A stretch of 64,000 bases of DNA, from NCBI RefSeq assembly GCF_000768065.1, contig NZ_JRKM01000001.1:62001-126000 (forward strand). The letters run 5' to 3'. Position 1 is the first letter of the stretch. Each line of letters starts with the position of its first letter. This document shows, piece after piece, positions 43,002-52,186 of the stretch. The translations under genes were made by a program, and so were the position numbers. Below the pieces are notes generated by a model. That model ran no database searches and was not told the DNA's origin. It was given only the letters and a program-made list of their open reading frames with translations. This stretch comes from Aquabacterium sp. NJ1 (GTDB lineage: Bacteria; Pseudomonadota; Gammaproteobacteria; Burkholderiales; Burkholderiaceae_C).

Positions 43002-46000
43002 ATGTTTGAACGCATCATCCGGTTTGCCATCGAGCAGCGTTGGCTGGTCATCCTGGCTGTGTTGGGCATGGCCGCATTGGGGGGCTTCAGCTACCAGAAG
43101 CTGCCCATTGACGCCGTGCCGGACATCACCAATGTCCAGGTCCAGATCAACACGCAGGCTCCGGGGTATTCGCCTCTGGAGGCTGAGCAACGCGTGACCT
43201 ATCCGATTGAGACCGTGATGGCGGGCCTGCCGGGTCTGGAGGAGACCCGCTCGCTGTCGCGCTATGGCCTGTCGCAGATCACCGTGATCTTCAAGGACGG
43301 CACGGACATCTACTTTGCACGCCAACTGGTCAACGAGCGCATCCAGGGTGCCAAGGAGCGCTTGCCACAAGGCATCGCGCCAGAAATGGGGCCGATTTCG
43401 ACGGGCCTGGGCGAAATCTACATGTGGACGGTGGAGACCAAGGAAGGTGCCAAGAAGGCCGATGGCACACCGTACACGCCAACCGATTTGCGCGAGATCC
43501 AGGACTGGATCATCAAACCGCAATTGCGCAACGTGGCGGGTGTGACCGAAATCAACGCCATCGGTGGCTACGCGAAGCAATATCAGGTGGCCCCCTGGCC
43601 CGACAAGTTGATCGCGCACGGCCTGACCATGGCCGACGTGGTCCAGGCGCTGGAGCGCAACAACACCAATGTGGGCGCGGGCTACATCGAGCGCCGGGGT
43701 GAGCAGTACCTGATCCGGGCGCCTGGCCAGGTCCGGGGCGTGGCGGACATCGGCAACATCGTCGTGAAACAAGCCGACAGCGTGCCCATCCGCATCCGCG
43801 ATGTGGCCGATGTGGGGTTGGGTGAGGAGTTGCGCACGGGGGCGGCCACGGACAACGGCCGCGAGGTCGTGCTGGGCACCGTCTTCATGCTGATTGGTGA
43901 GAACAGTCGCACGGTCTCTCTGGCCGTGGACAAGCGGATGGCCGAGATCAACAAGACCTTGCCCAGCGGCGTTCACGCGGTCACGGTCTACAACCGCACC
44001 GACCTGGTGGACAAGGCCATTGCGACGGTCAAGAAGAACCTCTTTGAAGGGGCGGTTCTGGTGATTGCCATCTTGTTCTTGTTCCTTGGCAACCTGCGCG
44101 CAGCGCTCATCACGGCCTTGGTGATCCCGCTGTCGATGCTGTTCACCTTCAGTGGCATGGTCAGTCAGAAAGTCAGCGCCAACCTGATGAGCCTGGGGGC
44201 CTTGGATTTCGGGATCATCGTGGACGGCGCCGTCGTGATCGTGGAGAACTGCGTGCGCCGCCTGGCCCATGCGCAGGCCCACCATGGTAGGACACTCACG
44301 CTCAAGGAGCGCTTTCATGAAGTGTTTCTGGCCGCGCAAGAAGCTCGCAGGCCACTGCTGTTTGGGCAGTTGATCATCATGATCGTCTACCTGCCCATCT
44401 TTGCGCTGTCGGGTGTGGAGGGGCGCATGTTCCACCCGATGGCTTTCACGGTGGTGATGGCCCTGTTGGGGGCGATGATCTTGTCGGTCACGTTCATCCC
44501 AGCGGCGGTGGCACTGTTCATTGGCGACAAGGTGGCCGAGAAGGAGAACGCCCTGATGCAAGGCGCCAAGCGCCTGTATGCGCCTTTGCTCGCAAAGGCC
44601 CTGGCGGCCAAGCCGGTGGTGCTGACCTTGGCGGTGGTCATGATTGCCTTGTCGGGGGTGGTTGCCTCGCGCATGGGCAGTGAGTTCGTACCCAGTCTGA
44701 ACGAGGGTGACTTCTCGGTACAGGCCTTGCGTATTCCAGGCACCAGCCTGACGCAGTCTGTGGCCATGCAGCGCCAGCTCGAAACCCACCTGAAGGCCAA
44801 ATTTCCCGAGATTGAGCGTGTGTTTGCGCGCACGGGCACGGCAGAGGTGGCTACCGATCCGATGCCGCAAAACATCTCGGATGGCTACGTCATGCTCAAG
44901 CCCACGGAGCAATGGCCACAACCGCGTAAGACGCGCGATGAGCTGATTGCCGCTGTTCAAGAGGAAGTGGCCAAGCTGCCCGGGCAGAACTACGAGTTCT
45001 CGCAGCCGATTCAGATGCGCTTCAACGAATTGATCTCAGGGGTGCGCAGTGACGTGGCCGTCAAGCTGTTTGGCGATGACATGGAGGTGCTCAACACCAC
45101 GGCCAATCAGCTCGCTCAGGCCTTGCAACAGGTGCCCGGTGCGTCAGAGGTCAAAGTGGAGCAGACCACGGGGCTGCCCATGCTCACCGTGGACATCGAC
45201 CGCGAGAAGGCGTCTCGTTACGGCCTGAACGTGGGAGACGTGCAAGAGACCTTGGCCATCGCCTTCGGTGGGCAAGAAGCAGGCACCTTGTTTGAAGGCG
45301 ACCGTCGTTTTGGCATCGTTGTGCGCCTGCCTGAAGGTGTGCGCACCGATCTGGATGCGATCAAGCGCCTGCCCATTCCCTTGCCAGCTAAAGACATACA
45401 GGCCGGTGGGGCTCGTTTCATCCCATTGTCCGAGGTGGCGGCCATCGACTTCGCGCCAGGCCCCAACCAGGTCAGCCGCGAGAACGGCAAGCGCCGCATT
45501 GTCATCAGCGCCAATGTGCGAGGTCGTGACATCGGCTCGTTTGTCGGCGACGCGCAAAGCGCCTTGCAGCAGGTCAAGATCCCGCCGGGTTACTGGACCG
45601 TCTGGGGCGGTCAGTTCGAGAACCTGCAGTCTGCCCGCCAGCGCCTGATGGTGGTGGTGCCAGTGTCCTTGTTGCTGGTCTTCACCTTGCTGTTCGCAAT
45701 GTTCCGCGACATCAAGGACGGCTTGCTGGTGTTCACGGGCATTCCCTTTGCGCTGACGGGTGGCGTGCTGGCACTGTGGGCGCGGGGCATCCCGTTGTCC
45801 ATCTCTGCTGCGGTGGGCTTCATCGCTTTGTCTGGCGTTGCTGTGCTCAATGGGCTGGTGATGATCTCGTTCATCCGCAGCCTGCGAGACAATGGATACG
45901 GCCTTGATTCGGCCATTGAGGAAGGGGCATTGACTCGCTTGAGGCCCGTCCTGATGACCGCGCTGGTGGCATCCCTTGGTTTCATCCCCATGGCCATTGC

Positions 46001-46199
46001 CACTGGCACAGGCGCTGAGGTGCAGCGACCGCTGGCCACGGTGGTGATCGGAGGAATCTTGTCTTCGACCATCTTAACTTTGCTCATGCTGCCAGTGCTC
46101 TACCGCTTGGCGCATGGTGGCGATGAGGACGAGCCCGAAGGCGGCCCAGAGGTGCGCCCAGGAATTGGGGCACCTCTGGCAGGCGAGTTGAAGACGTAA
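43002..46199 (+). CDS. czcA: CzcA-type RND pump for divalent cations
   Basis: A 1065-residue proton-driven heavy-metal pump. The helix-4 signature DFGIIVDGAVVIVEN near residue 400 keeps both Asp residues and the Glu needed for Zn/Co/Cd transport in CzcA-type proteins (HME1-3 classes). The periplasmic loops and 12 helices are complete; the C-terminus ends in an acidic stretch (GGDEDEPEGGPE). It is preceded by czcI, czcC and czcB in a standard operon. Confidence 0.95.
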   Translation: MFERIIRFAIEQRWLVILAVLGMAALGGFSYQKLPIDAVPDITNVQVQINTQAPGYSPLEAEQRVTYPIETVMAGLPGLEETRSLSRYGLSQITVIFKDGTDIYFARQLVNERIQGAKERLPQGIAPEMGPISTGLGEIYMWTVETKEGAKKADGTPYTPTDLREIQDWIIKPQLRNVAGVTEINAIGGYAKQYQVAPWPDKLIAHGLTMADVVQALERNNTNVGAGYIERRGEQYLIRAPGQVRGVADIGNIVVKQADSVPIRIRDVADVGLGEELRTGAATDNGREVVLGTVFMLIGENSRTVSLAVDKRMAEINKTLPSGVHAVTVYNRTDLVDKAIATVKKNLFEGAVLVIAILFLFLGNLRAALITALVIPLSMLFTFSGMVSQKVSANLMSLGALDFGIIVDGAVVIVENCVRRLAHAQAHHGRTLTLKERFHEVFLAAQEARRPLLFGQLIIMIVYLPIFALSGVEGRMFHPMAFTVVMALLGAMILSVTFIPAAVALFIGDKVAEKENALMQGAKRLYAPLLAKALAAKPVVLTLAVVMIALSGVVASRMGSEFVPSLNEGDFSVQALRIPGTSLTQSVAMQRQLETHLKAKFPEIERVFARTGTAEVATDPMPQNISDGYVMLKPTEQWPQPRKTRDELIAAVQEEVAKLPGQNYEFSQPIQMRFNELISGVRSDVAVKLFGDDMEVLNTTANQLAQALQQVPGASEVKVEQTTGLPMLTVDIDREKASRYGLNVGDVQETLAIAFGGQEAGTLFEGDRRFGIVVRLPEGVRTDLDAIKRLPIPLPAKDIQAGGARFIPLSEVAAIDFAPGPNQVSRENGKRRIVISANVRGRDIGSFVGDAQSALQQVKIPPGYWTVWGGQFENLQSARQRLMVVVPVSLLLVFTLLFAMFRDIKDGLLVFTGIPFALTGGVLALWARGIPLSISAAVGFIALSGVAVLNGLVMISFIRSLRDNGYGLDSAIEEGALTRLRPVLMTALVASLGFIPMAIATGTGAEVQRPLATVVIGGILSSTILTLLMLPVLYRLAHGGDEDEPEGGPEVRPGIGAPLAGELKT

Positions 46200-46249
46200 A
46201 TGCGCATTTGCATTTAACCGACTCACCTTCTGTGATCAAGGAGAGAGCC

Positions 46250-46693
46250 ATGACCAAGATATTGACCTGTGCTTTGGCCGGTGCATCGTTGCTGATGACG
46301 GCCTGCGCCTCCACCGAAAACGACCCATACAGTTTCAACAATGGGGGGCGTCACGCCAAGGTATTGGAGGTCGGCGTGACACGAACTGCGGAACGGGTGG
46401 TCAGAAAAGACTGCCGCGAGGAACTGGCGCCAGATCCACTTCACGCTCGCTATGCGGTGGTTTCCTACAGCTTCGGAGGTCGCTCAACATTGCGCGCCAA
46501 GCAGATCGTTGCCGTGCCGAGTGACTTGGTTCTGACGGTTGGAGATCAGGTTGATATCAACATTGTCGATTGCAGCCAGCCTGTTAGATTGCACAACGCT
46601 GCTCAGTCGAGCGATGAGGATGCGTTCACCGCGAACAGGCAGGCCGTGCTCGACCAAATCGTCGCCCCTTACTCAACTGGAGTTGCGCGTTGA
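46250..46693 (+). CDS. Putative lipoprotein, paralogue of the 49435-49764 product
   Basis: About 147 residues. A signal peptide with lipobox LMTAC (Cys near residue 19) is followed by a beta-rich domain containing KVLEVGVTRTAERVVRKDCRE and LVLTVGDQVDINIVDC. The two internal Cys may form a disulfide. No family was recognised. The start follows AAGGAGAGAG. It overlaps the next lipoprotein gene by 4 bp. The same layout (DCR ... VGxxV ... C) recurs in the lipoprotein after the FTR1 gene, suggesting a shared role in the iron module. Confidence 0.8.
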   Translation: MTKILTCALAGASLLMTACASTENDPYSFNNGGRHAKVLEVGVTRTAERVVRKDCREELAPDPLHARYAVVSYSFGGRSTLRAKQIVAVPSDLVLTVGDQVDINIVDCSQPVRLHNAAQSSDEDAFTANRQAVLDQIVAPYSTGVAR

Positions 46694-47235
46694 GGGCTGC
46701 TGCAACATTGTTCGTGGTAAGCGTCGTCCTGATTACCGGGTGCGCGAACATGCCAGGCAATAGCGCCAGTGAAGCCAAAGAGCGCTGCCATCGGCGAGGC
46801 GTGGTGAAAACATGCGTTCCCATTTCGCCACTTTCTTCGGCCCAGATCGCTGAAGTGCGTCAGCTTCGGGGCACTTCCAAGGTAAACAGTCGCATCGTCA
46901 TCATCAGGAATGACTGGTTTGATGTGCATGGTCATGCCGCAGTGGACCTGGACGGGAGTCCACTGGTGGACACCATTCCTTTCTCGACCATGGCGGTTGA
47001 TATTGATCCCGGTGAGCATGTGCTTCAAGCTGGCCCAAAGACAAGTGCAGGGCTGCCATTGCGTCTGTTCAGCAAGCCTGGTGAGGTGGCTGTGGTGCGC
47101 TTGCGGCGCTCGTTCAGCAGGCAAGACTTTTTGGGCTTTGCACTGGAGCAGATTGACTCCCATGAAGGTTTGCGGCTTGTTCAAGAGTGTTCGGTTATAG
47201 CCTTCCTTGATCGTCGAGTTGGAAGTTCCAAGTGA
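46690..47235 (+). CDS. Putative lipoprotein of the iron module
   Basis: A 181-residue protein starting with TTG that overlaps the previous stop. A signal peptide with lipobox LITGC (Cys near residue 18) is followed by a beta-rich domain of unknown function (VDIDPGEHVLQAGPKTSAG). It has some resemblance to small periplasmic lipoproteins with PEGA-like or DUF2846-type folds, but this is uncertain. It is cotranscribed with the preceding lipoprotein gene, 166 bp upstream of the cytochrome c-FTR1 gene. Confidence 0.75.
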   Translation: MRAAATLFVVSVVLITGCANMPGNSASEAKERCHRRGVVKTCVPISPLSSAQIAEVRQLRGTSKVNSRIVIIRNDWFDVHGHAAVDLDGSPLVDTIPFSTMAVDIDPGEHVLQAGPKTSAGLPLRLFSKPGEVAVVRLRRSFSRQDFLGFALEQIDSHEGLRLVQECSVIAFLDRRVGSSK

Positions 47236-47359
47236 ACCAAGACAGCCTGAACCACACCGCACAGCGCCACATGGACGAGTATGAGGAGTTCAAGCTCGCG
47301 TCGTCTGGCGGACGTGTGCCGCCTTGAGGCAAAGCAAAGTGCTCGACATGAATTTAGAT

Positions 47360-47378
47360 GAGAATTACAATCATTCGC
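47360..47378 (+). promoter_or_regulatory. Predicted Fur box upstream of the FTR1 gene
   Basis: The 19-bp segment matches the Fur consensus at 14 of 19 positions (GAGAATTACAATCATTCGC against GATAATGATAATCATTATC). It lies about 24 bp upstream of the permease start, where Fur repression would block transcription under iron-rich conditions. This fits an iron-uptake role for the gene. Confidence 0.72.
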
Positions 47379-47401
47379 ATTGATGTTGTTGGGGGATTTC
47401 T

Positions 47402-49345
47402 ATGCTTTGTCGGGCATCCTGTTCTTGGCTGCAGGCGCTGCTGCTGGTAGCGTTTGCAGTCGTCGGTGGGGCCGCACACGCTGCAGACGCTACTGAGACC
47501 AAGGCCAAGCAAGTCTGGCAGCTTCTGGACTACGTGGCCGTCGATTACGGCGGTGCGGTGAACAACGGCGCAGTGCTGAAGGCTTCGGAATATGCGGAGA
47601 TGCAAGAGTTCGCGGCTTTGGCCGAACGTCAGTTGGACGAGTTGCCAAGCCATTCCAACAAGGGCCGTTTGCAACAGCAGGCGGCAGAGCTACGTCGAGC
47701 GGTAGCGAGCAAAGTCGATTCAGCCTCCGTGGCGCAACTGGCGCATGCGCTGTCCAGTGCTGTACAGGCGGCATATCCATTTCCGGTCGCTCCCACCGCC
47801 TTGCCGGACTTGGCTCGGGGTGCGCAGATATTCCAGGGGCAGTGCGTGGCATGTCATGGACAGCAGGGACATGGCGATGGCCCATTGGCTGCGTCGCTGA
47901 GCCCCAAACCGACCGCGCTGGCCGAACACCTGCGGGCGCGGGAGCGCAGCTTGTTCGCATTGCATCAAATCATTACCACCGGCGTCCCGGGTACTGCGAT
48001 GCAAAGCTTTGCTGCACTCTCGGACGAAGATCGTTGGGCGCTGGCGTTCTTTGTTGGTACGTTGCCCTATAAGCAGAGCGACAAAACCGAAGGGGCGAAG
48101 CTCTGGCACGCCAATGTCCAAACCCGTCAAGCGATTGCCAATCTGGACTCTTTGACGCAAACATCTGAGCATGTATTGGCAGATAGGTTGGATGAACCCA
48201 CAGCTAGAGCGCTAACCGCCTATCTACGCGCTAACCCAACTGCGTTGGAAGCAAACCAGAAAGGTACGGCAATAGCCAAGACCAAGCTCGGAGAGAGCGT
48301 GATTGCATTGCAAAGCGGGAATCGCGCGGCTGCGGCCAAGTTGGCTTTATCCGCCTACCTTGATGGTTTCGAGCCTGTCGAACCTGCGCTTGCCACCCGC
48401 AATCGCCAGTTGTTTGAAAAGATCGAAGCCGCGATGGTGTCTTATCGAGCGTTGGTGGCAAACGGCACTCCGACCGAAGTGCAGGCTGCGCATCAACGGT
48501 TGCAGGGCATGCTCGATGAAGCAGATAAGGTACTCGCTCCCTCGGAGAACGATGCGGTCGCGGCTTTTATTGGGGCTCTGACTATTTTGCTCAGAGAGGG
48601 CTTGGAAGCTTTGCTTGTGGTGGTTGCCATGCTGGCCTTTCTCAAAAAGGCTGAGCGCAGCGATGTCGTGGTTTATGTGCATGCAGGATGGGTGGCCGCA
48701 CTAGCGGCGGGTGGCATCACTTGGGGTGTCGCGACCTATCTGGTCGGCGTCAGTGGCGCCAGTCGGGAGTTGACCGAAGGTCTTTCTTCATTGTTTGCGG
48801 CTGTTGTTTTGCTCGGCGTCGGGATGTGGATGCACAACAAAAGCGTCGCTGGTCGCTGGCAGATTTACCTCAAGGAAAAACTGTCGTCGGCACTCAACAA
48901 GCGTACAGCGTGGTTCTTGTTCTCGTTGGCATTCGTTGCGGTGTACCGCGAGGTGTTCGAGACGGTGCTGTTTTACACAGCCCTTTGGTCAGAGGGAAAT
49001 GGATGGCCGCTGCTTGCCGGTTTGGGGTCAGGCATGGCGCTTTTGGCATTGCTGGCTTGGGTGCTGCTGCGCACCAGTGCTCGGTTGCCGATTGGTCAGT
49101 TTTTTGCGGTGAGTTCCACACTGGTAGCCGCGCTCTCGGTGATTTTGGCCGGCAAGGGCATTGCAGGGCTGCAAGAGGCTGGGCTGGTACATGTCAATTC
49201 GATGGCAATTCCTCGGATCGACTTGCTTGGCATCTATCCATCGTGGCAAACGGTGCTGGCCCAGCTTGCTGTTTTGCTCGTTGTCGTGGTGGCGTTCGCT
49301 ATCAATTTTCGTTCGGCAAGGCAGCCGACCATGCGGCAAAACTGA
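47402..49345 (+). CDS. Cytochrome c-FTR1 fusion iron permease
   Basis: A 647-residue protein. A signal peptide (about residues 1-28) is followed by a periplasmic part with a heme-binding CVACH (near residue 148) and a distal Met region. The C-terminal half is an FTR1-type permease with REGLE (near residue 398) and REVFE (near 517), the REXXE motifs that bind ferric iron, in about seven membrane helices. Such fusions probably oxidise Fe(II) or accept its electron while importing iron. A Fur box and GGGGGA ribosome-binding site precede it. DNA here is visibly less GC-rich than in the czc and cus modules. Confidence 0.9.
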   Translation: MLCRASCSWLQALLLVAFAVVGGAAHAADATETKAKQVWQLLDYVAVDYGGAVNNGAVLKASEYAEMQEFAALAERQLDELPSHSNKGRLQQQAAELRRAVASKVDSASVAQLAHALSSAVQAAYPFPVAPTALPDLARGAQIFQGQCVACHGQQGHGDGPLAASLSPKPTALAEHLRARERSLFALHQIITTGVPGTAMQSFAALSDEDRWALAFFVGTLPYKQSDKTEGAKLWHANVQTRQAIANLDSLTQTSEHVLADRLDEPTARALTAYLRANPTALEANQKGTAIAKTKLGESVIALQSGNRAAAAKLALSAYLDGFEPVEPALATRNRQLFEKIEAAMVSYRALVANGTPTEVQAAHQRLQGMLDEADKVLAPSENDAVAAFIGALTILLREGLEALLVVVAMLAFLKKAERSDVVVYVHAGWVAALAAGGITWGVATYLVGVSGASRELTEGLSSLFAAVVLLGVGMWMHNKSVAGRWQIYLKEKLSSALNKRTAWFLFSLAFVAVYREVFETVLFYTALWSEGNGWPLLAGLGSGMALLALLAWVLLRTSARLPIGQFFAVSSTLVAALSVILAGKGIAGLQEAGLVHVNSMAIPRIDLLGIYPSWQTVLAQLAVLLVVVVAFAINFRSARQPTMRQN

Positions 49346-49434
49346 TTCAAAGTGCCTCCCAAGCTCTCACATTCACGACCCCTATTCGCTCAAATGTGGT
49401 TAATCGTTGACTTTCTATGAAAGGTACCCTTGGT

Positions 49435-49764
49435 ATGAAATATCTTATTGGCATGATTGCTACAGCGCTTGCACTCGGGGGCTGCGCGGGCTGGAAACCA
49501 ATTCCTGTTGAGGCTGAAGGCCGTTTGCGCGCACAGGTCTTGGATATTGTGGATAGCAAGGATTTCGTAGGTCCGGTTGCAAAAGACTGCCGCCAGTACG
49601 GTGATCGGAATTCTGGTCAATTCGCACTTGTTGTTGTGGAGGAACTGACGGGGGTGCCAAAGACAAGAAACAAGTGGATCGTGCCCATTAAGCAGGGGCA
49701 GACATTGAAAGTCGGCAATTTGGTCTATGTCAGCGGCTGCCTCGACGCTCTCTTGGTCGAATAA
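49435..49764 (+). CDS. Putative lipoprotein downstream of FTR1
   Basis: About 109 residues. A signal peptide with lipobox LALGGC (Cys near residue 17) is followed by a beta-rich domain with KDCRQYGDRNSGQF and LKVGNLVYVSGC. The layout resembles the 46250-46693 product, so the two are likely paralogues. The ATG at 49435 is preferred because the upstream ATG at 49417 has no ribosome-binding site. No family was recognised; a role in iron handling is inferred from position only. Confidence 0.78.
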   Translation: MKYLIGMIATALALGGCAGWKPIPVEAEGRLRAQVLDIVDSKDFVGPVAKDCRQYGDRNSGQFALVVVEELTGVPKTRNKWIVPIKQGQTLKVGNLVYVSGCLDALLVE

Positions 49765-50183
49765 TTCTTGCTACTACGGTGGTGATGGGTGGGGTCTTGT
49801 CGTCATCGAAGCTGACAACGCTTAACAACTCGGCCTCTCAGCGTGTCAGTGAATGCATGAACCGTTGATCTAGGCGCTCCCAAGGGCTCGCAATAACGAC
49901 CCTGGCCTTTTTCATAACCATTTGGGGAGCGCAAGAAGCGGTGTTGGGGGGCAAAGACGGGCGGCGACGATTGATTACCTAAGGAGTTTGCCTTTCAATG
50001 CTTTGGTCCTGCGCTCACGGCAGCAGCGCCACGCCGCATTGCCCCCAAAGTCCTCGCAAATACGCCTTGAAAACCGCCAGTTTGGCGCAGTCCGACGCGT
50101 CTTTGGTCTAGGGGCAGGCACCTTGAGTGCCTGCCTGATCTCTGCTCAGAGGTGGGCCGGAGCAAGAATTGTTAACTGAGGCT
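49765..50183. other. Intergenic region with a strong hairpin
   Basis: About 420 bp with no supported gene. Near its right end is a perfect 9-bp inverted repeat, GGCAGGCAC/GTGCCTGCC with a 5-nt loop (50113-50135). It has no T-run on either side, so intrinsic termination is doubtful. The region separates the AT-richer iron module from the convergent copper module and may be a junction of two acquired segments. Confidence 0.6.
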
Positions 50184-50732
50184 TCATTTGGTTTCAGGAG
50201 CCGCTGGCGGGGTGCTCTGCCAGCGTTGATGCCACAACATGTGATCCATCATCATTTGTTGCATGGGCATGTATCGGTCCATCATGTATTGGCGCTGCTT
50301 CATCTGTTCAGGCGTGAGCCCGGAGTAATAGCCTCGCATGTGGTCCCAGCCCATCATGTTGCCACCCATCATCATGTGGCCGCCACCCATCATGCCGGCG
50401 CCACCAAAACAGCCATTGGGGCCCCACATGCCATCCATGGTGCTCATGGCCGCTTGCATCGAGTTCCAGTGGTCCTGGAGCAGCCGTTGGCGCTCTTGAG
50501 GATCTTGGGTTTGCCGGATTTTGTCCATCTGCGCTTGCATCTGCTGCATGTGCGTCTGGATTTGGCTCATTTGCTTGTCAAACTCAGCGGGGTTTGGTGG
50601 TGTGACTTTTGGGGCCACAGCGGCCTTGTCCGCGCTTTTGTCGGTAGCTTTAGCGGGCTGCGCCAGAATGGGTGAAGACAATGTCAAAGCGGCCAGAGAG
50701 ATCAACGAAATGGCCGGGATGGAAGGTTTCAT
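50184..50732 (-). CDS. Met-rich periplasmic metal-binding-type protein
   Basis: A 182-residue protein with a signal peptide ending near SSPILAQ. The middle has QDPQERQRLLQDHWNSMQAAM, like the DPxxRQ block of the 22912-23367 product. The C-terminal part is dominated by Met and Gly (GAGMMGGGHMMMGGNMMGW, then YMMDRYMPMQQMMMDHM). Such Met clusters bind Cu(I)/Ag(I). Start at the ATG behind TGGAG. It is the last gene of the minus-strand copper module. Confidence 0.83.
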   Translation of the reverse strand: MKPSIPAISLISLAALTLSSPILAQPAKATDKSADKAAVAPKVTPPNPAEFDKQMSQIQTHMQQMQAQMDKIRQTQDPQERQRLLQDHWNSMQAAMSTMDGMWGPNGCFGGAGMMGGGHMMMGGNMMGWDHMRGYYSGLTPEQMKQRQYMMDRYMPMQQMMMDHMLWHQRWQSTPPAAPETK

Positions 50733-50859
50733 GATTTGTCGCTCCAATGACAGAGGGCTATGGACGAGGAACCAACTATTTGCGCCAACAACACGCTCCA
50801 TACACCTTACTGCATTTTCTGGCTCAGACAAAGACTCGCCCGGGATGCTCTGATCCAGG

Positions 50860-51183
50860 TCATTTTTGTGGCTGAAGCGCGATGATGGTCATGCCCAGCA
50901 GGGCCACGCCTGCTCCGATGAGGTCCCATCTTGACGGGGTGATGCCATCCACCAGCCACAGCCAAGCCAAGGCCACTGCGATGTAGACCCCGCCGTAAGC
51001 CGCATAGGTTCGCCCAGCTGCGCTGGGATGCAGGGTCAACAGCCACGCGAACAAGGCCAGAGATGCCGTCGCCGGGACCAGCAACCACATGGGCTTGCCC
51101 TGCTTCAGGACCAGCCAAGGTAGATAACAGCCCAGGATCTCAGCCACAGCCGTGAGGACGAACAGCAAGATGGTTTGCAGCAT
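50860..51183 (-). CDS. YnfA family small multidrug/metal membrane protein
   Basis: A 107-residue UPF0060/YnfA protein with four membrane helices: [38 protein letters not shown], then [20 protein letters not shown] and [16 protein letters not shown]. The length is typical. YnfA is a small-multidrug-resistance relative; its role in metal clusters is not established. The ribosome-binding site is weak. Confidence 0.9.
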   Translation of the reverse strand: MLQTILLFVLTAVAEILGCYLPWLVLKQGKPMWLLVPATASLALFAWLLTLHPSAAGRTYAAYGGVYIAVALAWLWLVDGITPSRWDLIGAGVALLGMTIIALQPQK

Positions 51184-51318
51184 GGCATCGGAGTAGTTTT
51201 GGGTGATTGGGTTTCCCGGCACTTGTGGCGTGCCGCGGCAGCTAAGGTGCGCCGCATGTGCCGATCTGCCTGCCGGCGGTTTTGAGTCGACCGGCAGGGC
51301 AGGCACACGCTCACAAGG

Positions 51319-51672
51319 TCACTTTACAGCGCTCACCATGTAGCCTTGCCCCATGGGCGTGATCTCGAACTGGATCTCCTTGCCGACAGCCAGCTTGCTG
51401 AAGAGAGTCTTGTCGTGGACCAGGAAGGCCATGGTCATGGCGGGCCAGTTCAGCGTACTGACGGGGGCATGCGCGATGGTCACTTTGCCGCCTTTGAGAT
51501 CGATCGCTTTGACGACGCCGTGGGCCGTGTGCGTGGCTTTGGGAGCAGTGGACGTCTGGGCAGGCTTGTCCATGCCCTTCATCCCTTTCATGTCATCGCC
51601 CTGTGCCATTGCCAATGTGGCGGCGGGAATCAGGCTGATGGCGACCAGAGATTGCAGTGTGTTCTTGATCAT
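51319..51672 (-). CDS. cusF: CusF-like periplasmic copper chaperone
   Basis: A 117-residue protein with a signal peptide ending near LAMAQG, a Met-containing linker (DDMKGMKGMDKPAQ) and the CusF OB-fold: GVVKAIDLKGGKVTIAHAPV, then WPAMTMAFLV, which carries the Met and Trp used to bind Cu(I)/Ag(I). It delivers metal to the CusCBA pump. A second CusF domain is fused to the CusB encoded in the same module. Confidence 0.92.
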   Translation of the reverse strand: MIKNTLQSLVAISLIPAATLAMAQGDDMKGMKGMDKPAQTSTAPKATHTAHGVVKAIDLKGGKVTIAHAPVSTLNWPAMTMAFLVHDKTLFSKLAVGKEIQFEITPMGQGYMVSAVK

Positions 51673-51767
51673 GAGGTTCTTTCAATGGTTGGTATGCGAT
51701 GGGTGAGTTTGGTCAGCAGCACCATGATCTGGTTGGCGAGATCTGCTGGCGCCGCTGACGGAGTGGC

Positions 51768-52124
51768 TTAACGAGAGAGGCGACTAGGCGCGACATACAC
51801 CGTGATGGGTTGTGCGGCAAAGTCCGAGGGCGCGATGTCACTCAGGCTGAAGGGCTTGAGGGCGTGCGCGGGGGCTTGCCAGGTGAATGTCCTGGTATTG
51901 CCGTTGACCTGGCTGACGAACTGGACGACTTCCAATCGCTTGACGTTGACCCACTGTGTTTGCGGGGTGATGTCAATGGTTCGGTCCGCCTGTACCGGCG
52001 CGGGTGTGTGCGTCATGTCCATCGCGTGAGAGAAGGACGGGCGACGCACTTCGGCTTGTGCAGGGGCCAACGCTACGGTGGCAATCGCGATGGTCGCGGC
52101 AATCAGGTATTGGGTGGTTTTCAT
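51768..52124 (-). CDS. czcE: CzcE-like periplasmic protein
   Basis: A 118-residue protein with a signal peptide ending near APAQAE and a CzcE-like core: DRTIDITPQTQWVNVKRLEVVQF, then TRTFTWQAPAHALKPFSLSDIAP. CzcE binds Cu(II) and other metals in the periplasm of Cupriavidus. Start at the ATG behind TGAGGAA. It lies downstream of the cus pump genes on the same strand. Confidence 0.82.
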   Translation of the reverse strand: MKTTQYLIAATIAIATVALAPAQAEVRRPSFSHAMDMTHTPAPVQADRTIDITPQTQWVNVKRLEVVQFVSQVNGNTRTFTWQAPAHALKPFSLSDIAPSDFAAQPITVYVAPSRLSR

Positions 52125-52186
52125 GATGTGTTCCTCAGAGGATGTGGATGGTGTTTTCGATGAAAGCGAGGCTCGCCAGCCTGCTT

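Noticed and set aside
42219..44960. A 913-codon open frame antisense to czcB and czcA
   Set aside because: It mirrors the codon pattern of the czc genes, is rich in His/Gln/Arg/Asp as expected of a reverse-frame shadow in GC-rich DNA, and shows no domain.
47232..47327. A 32-codon open frame with GTG start overlapping the second lipoprotein gene
   Set aside because: Too short, no ribosome-binding site, no recognisable similarity. It could be the remnant of a lost gene.
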